This document shows positions 57,974 through 64,000 of a DNA stretch of 64,000 nucleotides, piece by piece; within the stretch, counting starts at the first letter, position 1, and every line of letters begins with the position of its first letter. The notes under the pieces were generated by a model that was not told where the DNA came from, did no database searches, and saw only the letters and a program-made list of their open reading frames with translations. A program made the position numbers and the translations under genes. This DNA comes from Hydractinia symbiolongicarpus (taxonomy: Eukaryota > Cnidaria > Hydrozoa > Anthoathecata > Hydractiniidae), in assembly GCF_029227915.1 (NCBI RefSeq), contig NC_079875.1, positions 22,065,001 through 22,129,000 of the forward strand, read 5' to 3'.

Positions 57974-58421
57974 TTAATCTTTACTTAACAGCCATTCCTT
58001 TTTAAAGTCCTTGTATCGGCATTCCGTGGTATGTACCTGGGAATAGTAGTTTCTGCCTTGCACATATACCGATGATAGTGCCAGGATGGCACTGGCTTGG
58101 CAGGGTTCATCGTAGGGTATTGGCATGTCATAGAATTTGGTCATGATCGCGTCCTTGTAATATTTGAGTTTAACGTTTACGTAACGGTCCTTTTTTACGG
58201 GCCCTGTGTCAATCAAATGCTCAGATATCAGCTTTGAAATCCTGGACCAAATTTGACGATATTTCGCAACCCAATCAGGGTACTCTTCAAAATCGAGACT
58301 CATTGCCGGTACAGCATTAGCGTTGTACCGGGTCACCCCATGTGCGGACCAGATTTTAGGTGTTTTTACCTTGAGGGCTACTACAAGGTCTCGTGTATGG
58401 TACCCTGCTATATACCGTCAT
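57974..58421 (-). pseudogene. Polinton conserved hypothetical protein, frameshifted
   Basis: A first frame from ATG 58421 (MTVYSRVPYTRPC) meets a stop after about 20 codons; the body is open from about 58336 to 57974. Blocks are VPAMSLDFEEYPDWVAKYRQ, HLIDTGPVKKDRYVNVKL, KFYDMPIPYDEPCQASAILA and SVYVQGRNYYSQVHTTECRY. It looks globular, with no membrane helix. I recall relatives in other cnidarian Mavericks but know no function. Confidence 0.5.
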
Positions 58422-58526
58422 GAATACTAAAGTTCTAAGGCTATTGAATTTTGATTGACAGTTGACGCACATTTATTATACTAGTATCTTATTATTATAG
58501 TATCATGTTGTAAGATAACCTGGGCC
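58422..58526. other. AT-rich spacer near the right end
   Basis: About 100 bases with TATTATACTAGTATCTTATT; no gene. Confidence 0.4.
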
Positions 58527-58709
58527 TCAAGCCAACCCTAAAAATTCCTCTTGCGTCAGGTCACCCCCAAATCTTTTGAGGCGTCTCCAGTCCGGGGCAG
58601 GCCTTCCTTTATAACGCCTTTTCAACAGCCATTCAGGGATTTGCTGTGACGTCACTGCATTGCGCGCACGCGACTGCGCTAGAACATACATTTCCCTATC
58701 TCTTCCCAT
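58527..58709 (-). CDS. 60-residue basic ORF running through the right terminal repeat
   Basis: Intact ATG frame. Residues 3-26 are encoded by the terminal inverted repeat (VLAQSRARNAVTSQQIPEWL), and the rest lies just inside the element (RRYKGRPAPDWRRLKRFGG, LTQEEFLGLA). Highly basic then acidic, no membrane helix. The matching frame in the left repeat is broken by a stop after RNAVTS. It may be a genuine small terminal gene or just the open frame of a conserved terminus. Confidence 0.35.
   Translation of the reverse strand: MGRDREMYVLAQSRARNAVTSQQIPEWLLKRRYKGRPAPDWRRLKRFGGDLTQEEFLGLA
58631..58704 (-). repeat. Right terminal inverted repeat of the Polinton
   Basis: Reverse complement of 45971-46038 with a 6-base insertion (AAATGT) near the outer end and CG/CA in place of TT/TA at two sites. 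Confidence 0.85.
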
Positions 58710-58777
58710 AGCACGATTTTTTACCTCAGCAGGGGGTCCGCGCAGAGACAGACAGACGACGGCTATTATTATAGAGA
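58705..58777 (-). mobile_element. Helitron 5'-terminal segment right of the Polinton
   Basis: On the minus strand it begins TCTCTATAATAATAGCCG after a host A, followed by TCTGTCTGTCTCTGCGCGGA. This is the same 5' end and CTGTC tract as the units at 45.6-45.9 kb. It has no 3' end before the viral element starts. Confidence 0.65.
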
Positions 58778-59747
58778 TATCATTTCATCTTTTAAATCAT
58801 AGCCGTTGTTACTTACTTACTTCAAGCTGGTTATTGCTGATAAGTTCTTTCGTTTTTTAAGGATTTGAGGATTAAGGATTTCATATTTGTTATAATATTG
58901 TTGTTTATGTAAGAAGGCTACAATGTTGTTGTAGTGAAAACAAACCATGGCCTGTTGTTTATTTTCTAAATCGTAGTCAAGATGAAGAACGATACAAACA
59001 TTCTAAAGTTAAATAATATCACTTGTAATTTTAGAGAGGTATATTTTGAATTGGCGCCAAAATGCTTTTAAATGTAATAAATTAAGAATTCTTGTCAAAC
59101 TTATGAAATTTATTTTTATGTGGTTGACGGAGAGAAAAAAATAAAATAAAGAGGTTCCAAGCTAAAAACGTTTTATGAGCTTGTATATTTATGTCCTTGT
59201 AGCTTTTGAAATACAAATCAAAATTTATGTTTTTTAATTTGCGCCGGTGTAAAACTAATTTCTGTTTTTTAAATTCGTGTTGTACTTTTTAATTTTTTAT
59301 TTACTCAGGCTAGTTGTTGTTGAATTCTTAAAAGATTTCTGTTTTATATTGATTAAAGAATATATGTTGCTTATATAAAAGCGTGCCTGTTATTGCTCTA
59401 AATTCATTTTTTGTTTTATTATTTAAGGCGTAGTTTATACGGCCTAACTCTTGCCTCGTCTAATTTAAATACTCGTAAGATTTGTTTTAAGTTCGACGTA
59501 AGTTAGGCTGTATAAACTGAATTTCATTATTAGGTTCGGCTCGTCTATTAATTCCGACAAATTTTGCCTAACTTATTATGTAAGTTGGGCATAAGTTAGG
59601 CACCGGTTTAAACAGCCTAACGTGAGTCCAACTCAAATCCATATCGTCATTGTTCGTGTATTGGCGTACATGAAACTCTATTGTTTTTGAAAGAAAAGAG
59701 CTGCGTCAACAAAAAATATAAACATTTGCAAAAGTTTATGGTTCAAG
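58778..59747. other. Intergenic with an inverted-repeat fragment
   Basis: AT-rich, no gene until 59748. At 59440-59640 GTTTATACGGCCTAAC, its inverted copy GTTAGGCTGTATAAAC and GTTTAAACAGCCTAAC suggest a small MITE about 200 bases long. Confidence 0.4.
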
Positions 59748-60615
59748 ATGGCGGAATTACACGTGTCGCAACAAAATATGGTAAGTAAAGATATCTCTTG
59801 TTACATATTAATTATTACAAAATATGCTATCAGATATTTATTTTTCATTGTACAGCAGTTAAATAAATATATGACGAAATTTTACTTTACTGTTGATTAG
59901 TACGATAAAGAGGAAGACGATCTGAGTAAAAGTGAAGAAGAAAGTGAAGATGATGTTGATGATGAAATAGTGGTTAAAAAGCTGTTTAAGAGACCGAAAA
60001 AAGGTAAAAAGGGAAGAAGAGGACAATGGCCATCTAGTTGATGACTTTGTTGATGTTATTGTTGAAAATAACAAATACAAGGAAAAACTGTTGTTGACAA
60101 ATGCGAAAAATGTGAAAACGGCCAATATTACGACAAAGGTTAGAGAGTTAAAAGAAAGATGTAAGGAAAGAGGTGAAGAATTTCCCTTTAATATTGCACA
60201 AACCCGGCAGAAGTTTAAACGATGCATGAATATATGTAGGGATGTGGTTATGAAGGTAAAAACATCATCAGGCATCAAACGTTTCCAAGAAGATAAAGAA
60301 TTGGGAAGTTGGTTTGATAAATTGTTACCTATTATTAGTTCAATGGACAGTTGTCAACCATGACAGTCTATTGCACAAAGAGGAAAATCCCTTGAAACTA
60401 ATGGTGGAGAAGCTAAACTTGAAGAAAGTCATGATGTTTGCGAAGAGGCAACTCCAAGCTCTTCTTCAAGTTCCTCTGACGGAGTATCAAATGGAAAAAG
60501 GAAATATGTATCTACACCAACCAGTAGAAAAAGATCCAGAGGACCAACTGAGAATCTGTTTACTAAAATGAAAGAAACAATGAATACGCTCAATATATAT
60601 TTTATATATTTTTAG
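59748..60615 (+). pseudogene. Myb/SANT-like DNA-binding protein, broken
   Basis: Exon 1 is 59748-59780 (ATG, GTAAGT donor); exon 2 starts at 59901 after TTAG. An acidic leader (SEEESEDDVDDEIVV) and a basic stretch (RPKKGKKGRRGQWPS) precede a one-base frameshift at about 60038. The domain continues as VDDFVDVIVENNKYKEKLLL, TTKVRELKERCKERGEEFPF, TRQKFKRCMNICRDV and RFQEDKELGSWFDKLLPI, a Myb/SANT-like trihelix-type unit that I associate with cnidarian transposon-linked or orphan transcription factors. A single TGA (60361-60363) interrupts the same frame before a serine-rich nuclear-localisation tail (SRKRSRGP) ending at 60615. One frameshift plus one stop make it a probable pseudogene, though only slightly decayed. 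Confidence 0.6.
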
Positions 60616-60648
60616 TTTATATATAGAGCACGTGTTATATGCAAACCA

Positions 60649-61254
60649 ATGCAACCAAACTTTACAAAAAGGCAGGCAAGAATGGCTGTTATTGTAGTAT
60701 TCATTGTGTCGGTACTAACGCAGTCGCCATATGCTTTTAAGAGACATTTAATGCCGATATCAGAAGTTTCCTTTCACTGCAGACAGAAAGAAAACAGAAC
60801 ACTTCCAAGCAGAAATAACAAATCACATAATTCCAATATGTCTTTATCTTTAGACACGATTCCGAACCATGTGGACATCCATTTTAAAGGCCATGTAGCT
60901 TGCAGCAATAATATTTTTCTTAATATCACAACTCAAATTGACAAGGATGATGCACGAGTTCAATTAACGACGACATATACAAAACAAGAATCGGCGACTT
61001 TATGACGTAGTAGTTGCGTTTCCAAGACAACGAGTATTAACCCACCGCACACTTCAAGCTTAATGTACTTGGACGTGTCAATCATTATCTTACAGGATGT
61101 CCTATTTGTACTTGTTTTCACAATTTCCACTGTGTTCATCTACCTAATACTTTACGATAAAGAACCCAATCAAGCCCTAGTTGGCCAGCAAACTGTCAAA
61201 CCTAAAAAACAATTGCGCTTTTGCTATGCATGGCCGCGATATTCATCATTTTAG
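60649..61254 (+). CDS. Secreted/type I membrane protein with in-frame TGA before the membrane helix
   Basis: From ATG 60649 (or 60682) a signal-peptide-like segment (MAVIVVFIVSVLTQSPYAF) leads an ectodomain with three or more N-glycosylation sites (NRT, NKS, NMS, NIT) and few cysteines. TGA at 61003-61005 ends the frame at 118 residues. The same frame continues through RSSCVSKTTSINPP to a membrane helix (DVLFVLVFTISTVFIYLIL) and a basic cytoplasmic tail ending at 61254. So one stop divides a complete receptor-like layout. It could be a secreted form, a stop-codon mutation, an unseen intron or readthrough. No family recognised. Confidence 0.45.
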
Positions 61255-62963
61255 TGTTCCAAAGGATATATTTTATTGCGTATTTCAATTTACATGGTTA
61301 GATGGGGAAAACGGTATGCCGTATGATTTAGCAAAGACGATTAATGGTTATTTGAAAATACTTGAAAATAAATTCTAACAGCGTTCGCAATGTCTTCATA
61401 TATGCCAAGGTACATAGCCAGTTTAAAAGAGAACTTGAAACGCTTTCAGACAGCGTTTAGTCCAGTTTTCGGAATAACGACAGAAAGAATAAAAAACCGC
61501 ATAGTCAAACTTTGGAATCGAATGTATAAATATTATCCTTATATTATTGTACTGTGACTTTTGACATAGAGATATAATAAAAGATATCTCTATGCTTTTA
61601 ACTATATTTTTAAGGTGCAATAAAAATTTGTTCAGAATTTGTCCAAGAAAACTTGTCTTGGACATTTTTATTATATCATTGGTTCAGATCATAGCGATGT
61701 CTCGGCAGCTGTCAGGTATCAAAATCACTTTTGATTTGATTTTGGGAAATTAACTTTTGCGACTAAATATTTTAAAAAATTTCGCCGGAATAAATTTTCT
61801 CGGATTGGAAAGTTTCGTGAACTTCGCGGAAATAAATTTTCACGTTTAGTTTTGCGATTTTAACAAAATAATAGAAATTGGATACTAAATTATTAGACTA
61901 CTAATTATTAAAACCGTGGAAGAATCCACTGAATTTAGTGTGCTTCTTATCACAGTAAGGTTGGTTGATAATTTCTTTAAGAATGCTGAAAAAAAAACGT
62001 TTTAAACGAAATCCCGTTGAGGAATCCACTGAAAAGCATTTAAAACATTTCCTATGCTTTCTATCACAAAATGATTTGTTTCATTTTAAAGACCCAAACA
62101 ATTAAAACTTTTGAACGAAATTGACAACTTTAACTTTACTCGTATAACAATTTATAACAAAACTCCCATTACGGTAAATTTAAATTTACATGCAATAAAT
62201 TTCCCGAAATCACTCTATTTTATCACATGATTTGTTTTAGTCAATCAAAATCGTCAACAAAACGTTTACAAAATACAGAACATTTTTATAGGGGACACAT
62301 TATAGACGCTTTTGAAGAAAATTGTAAAAAATATAATCCACTTCGCCTGTCACAGACAGACAGAGAGACAGATACACTTAGCGTATTATTATGTAGATAT
62401 TATTACTAAAAGTTTTACAAAGTGTTGTAATGTTCTCGCGTGGATAAATTTTCGCATTTTTTTCGCGGAACGCCGTTGATCAACTTGAAGCCTATTTTCC
62501 GTTCGCGTAATTTTAAGGCGGCCGGAATATTTACGTTAAATTCTTCAACCAAAACATAACATCATCTACAGCGAACTTAAAACAAACGCTTAACGGAAAA
62601 AAAGTTTCAATTTCCTCGATTTTTTCCTTCATTCGTGCGGATAATTGATAAGAAACATATTGCCAGATAAAAGTGAGTGAATTTGGTGGGTAGAGGCTTA
62701 TCAGATGAAAATTTAGGCGAGTAGTTTCACCTTTGTTCCGACTGGCTATCAGTTTCAGATAATTTGAAGAAGGAACAAGCGTAATTTTGAAATTAAGCTT
62801 ACATGAGAGTAAGAAGGGTTTCCGCATCTTTGTTTTTACATTTCTTAACTAAAATTTTTGAAAACACAGAAATGTTGAAAATTGTTTTTTAAAATACAGA
62901 ACTATTTACAAATCTAAAATACTTCTCCATCACTGTTTTAGTGACCACTGTACCAAAGATGTT
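61255..62963. other. Intergenic with a Helitron 5' end and TTCGCG repeats
   Basis: 61740-61860 contains TTTTCGCG/CGCGGAAATAAATTTT motifs like those at 7.6 kb. At 62352-62397 the minus strand reads TCTACATAATAATACGC then TGTCTCTCTGTCTGTCTG, another Helitron 5' end without a matching 3' end. No gene recognised; the frame at 61181-61378 is unsupported. Confidence 0.45.
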
Positions 62964-63890
62964 TTAGGAAGTCTGTAATTGGTGTCTTTTCCTCGAGGCA
63001 GATAACTTTTTCCGAATGTATTGTCTGTTGGTGTGTTTAGTGTTTTCTTTAGAAACGTCAGTGCTATTGCCAGTGTTAGATGGAGTTGGATTTGGATTCA
63101 GCGATGAAAGTTTGCTTTCAGTCGACAGAGGACGCTCTTCAGGGTCTTCATGCACGACAGGTGTCTCAGATTTTGCATCCACTGCTGTGAGGTTGGTGAC
63201 AGGGACATCTTTCGCAGGTGTGATGGTTTGATTCGTCTTTTTAGAATCAACAATGCCTGAATTTGTTGTATTGCTAATGACTTCAGGTGTCTTAGCTTCT
63301 GATGCGTTTTGACTTTTATTTGATCTGTACGCCGATATTGGTGATCTAACGTCGTTAAAAGAATCAACGCTATCCTCAACACTAGAACCATCATGTGCAC
63401 TTTCACTAGCTTCTGTACCGTCAACGTTGCCCACATTAATTTCTGATGGTTCGCTGTTCTCTACGTTTGCTGTTTCAGCATCGGCATTCTTTATTTCGAC
63501 ATCTTTCGACACCTCGCCATCTGGTATATCAACATGATCTTGTTGCACTTTAGTTGCCAATGCATCGCCTTCATGATCTAAGTTTACGATTTCATCGCCA
63601 GTTTCCTCATCTCCAGTTTGATTTTGATGTTGCGCTTGGCTGATTGGTTCATCACCCTCCTCTTCGTTATCTGATTGGTCAACATGGAGATCATCGACAG
63701 GGGCGTCGTTTTCTTCTTCATGTTCCACAGGAGCTTCTACCTGCTCATTACCTAGTTGATGTCCACCTACGTATACTTTATCCTCGTTGTCTGCCTCCTC
63801 AGCAGCCTCGGTCACGTTTGATTTCACAGCATGATGTTTGCACGTGACAAGTGGAACAAGAAGAGCGATTACGTGAAGTATTCGCATCAT
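62964..63890 (-). CDS. Secreted, acidic, probably disordered glycoprotein
   Basis: The frame from ATG 63890 to the stop at 62964 encodes 308 residues. The upstream TTG is not needed; the paired ATGs at 63890/63887 open a clear signal peptide (MMRILHVIALLVPLVTC). The mature part is rich in E, D, N, S and T with hardly any aromatic or cysteine residues (HEEENDAPVDDLHVDQSDNE). It has about seven N-glycosylation sites (NVT, NQT, NAS, NTT, NLT, NST). The last 25 residues turn strongly basic (YIRKKLSASRKRHQ). CTTCTTAG just upstream of the ATG could be a 3' splice site, so a 5' exon may lie outside the window. No family recognised; an extracellular-matrix, mineral- or mucus-associated role is possible but unproven. 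Confidence 0.7.
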   Translation of the reverse strand: MMRILHVIALLVPLVTCKHHAVKSNVTEAAEEADNEDKVYVGGHQLGNEQVEAPVEHEEENDAPVDDLHVDQSDNEEEGDEPISQAQHQNQTGDEETGDEIVNLDHEGDALATKVQQDHVDIPDGEVSKDVEIKNADAETANVENSEPSEINVGNVDGTEASESAHDGSSVEDSVDSFNDVRSPISAYRSNKSQNASEAKTPEVISNTTNSGIVDSKKTNQTITPAKDVPVTNLTAVDAKSETPVVHEDPEERPLSTESKLSSLNPNPTPSNTGNSTDVSKENTKHTNRQYIRKKLSASRKRHQLQTS

Positions 63891-64000
63891 GGAAAACAAC
63901 CTAAGAAGTGGAATTCAATATAAGAATAAAAAAAATGTATAATTTTTCCAACAGATAATTTCAAATAAAGGATTGCAACTATTGGTGACGTATGGAAACA

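Larger units (their letters stand above)
45971..58704. mobile_element. Polinton/Maverick-type element without polymerase B
   Basis: A 12.7-kb block visibly richer in G+C than the AT-rich DNA around it, bounded by inverted repeats and tightly packed with genes on both strands. It carries the structural and integration genes of Polintons: A32-type packaging ATPase, rve integrase, major capsid protein and a likely minor capsid protein. It also has an MSV199 protein, a zinc-repeat HNH nuclease and several conserved membrane/coiled-coil proteins I associate with cnidarian Mavericks. Protein-primed DNA polymerase B and the adenain-like protease, normal Polinton hallmarks, are not seen; every kilobase is already occupied by other genes. 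Most genes have one or more frameshifts, so this copy is inactive. No clean 6-base target duplication was found at the termini. Confidence 0.85.

Noticed and set aside
45971-58704. Intact, active virus-like element
   Set aside because: Frameshifts in most core genes, including ATPase, capsid and integrase tails.
59859-60278. 139-residue reverse frame
   Set aside because: Antisense to the Myb/SANT-like domain, which has recognisable blocks on the forward strand.

Overview
This is metazoan nuclear DNA. It has GT/AG introns, a secretory carrier membrane protein, a Hairy/E(spl) (HES) repressor ending in WRPW and a MARCH-type RING-CH ligase. Most of the rest is AT-rich intergenic sequence packed with transposable elements. 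Several mobile and decayed proteins (alpha-kinase-like, Myb/SANT-like, Maverick-specific families) look like ones I associate with cnidarians, so a hydrozoan or other medusozoan is my best guess. That is inference; no species is assigned.

Layout. 1-3.4 kb: last six exons of a SCAMP gene (+), with a SINE in an intron. 5.8-10.4 kb: dispersed repeats, a decayed HECT-associated fragment and an inverted-repeat element. 13.0-16.0 kb: a short BEL/Pao LTR retrotransposon (-) with both LTRs, primer site and polypurine tract, but with protease/RT/RNase H deleted so that Gag runs in frame into integrase. 17.4-18.4 kb: a tandem array, a fold-back element and a mini-Helitron side by side. 20.3-22.1 kb: a complete four-exon HES gene (-) whose upstream DNA carries candidate Su(H) and Hairy class C sites. 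22.4-38.3 kb: no recognisable gene, only small repeats and one perfect 29-bp hairpin. 38.3-40.6 kb: a complete three-exon MARCHF2/3-like gene (+). 42.5-44.8 kb: a hAT-like MITE with an 8-bp target duplication, an alpha-kinase pseudogene and a dispersed repeat.

45.6-58.8 kb is the main find: a Polinton/Maverick-type viral element of about 12.7 kb. It is visibly richer in G+C than its surroundings, has inverted termini of about 70 bp, and carries a packaging ATPase, retroviral-type integrase, major capsid protein, a candidate minor capsid protein, an MSV199 (BRO-like) protein, a zinc-repeat HNH endonuclease and several small membrane or coiled-coil proteins. I see no protein-primed DNA polymerase B and no adenain-type protease, and there is no room left for a full polymerase. 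Most genes have frameshifts, so the copy is a relic. It sits inside one unit of a head-to-tail Helitron array: a Helitron 3' end lies just left of it and a 5' end just right. Many of its start codons follow an AATAAA/TAAA run, resembling late promoters of large DNA viruses.

59.7-60.6 kb holds a broken Myb/SANT-like gene. 60.6-61.25 kb holds a secreted/membrane protein frame split by one TGA between ectodomain and membrane helix. 62.96-63.89 kb holds a secreted, acidic, probably disordered protein (-).
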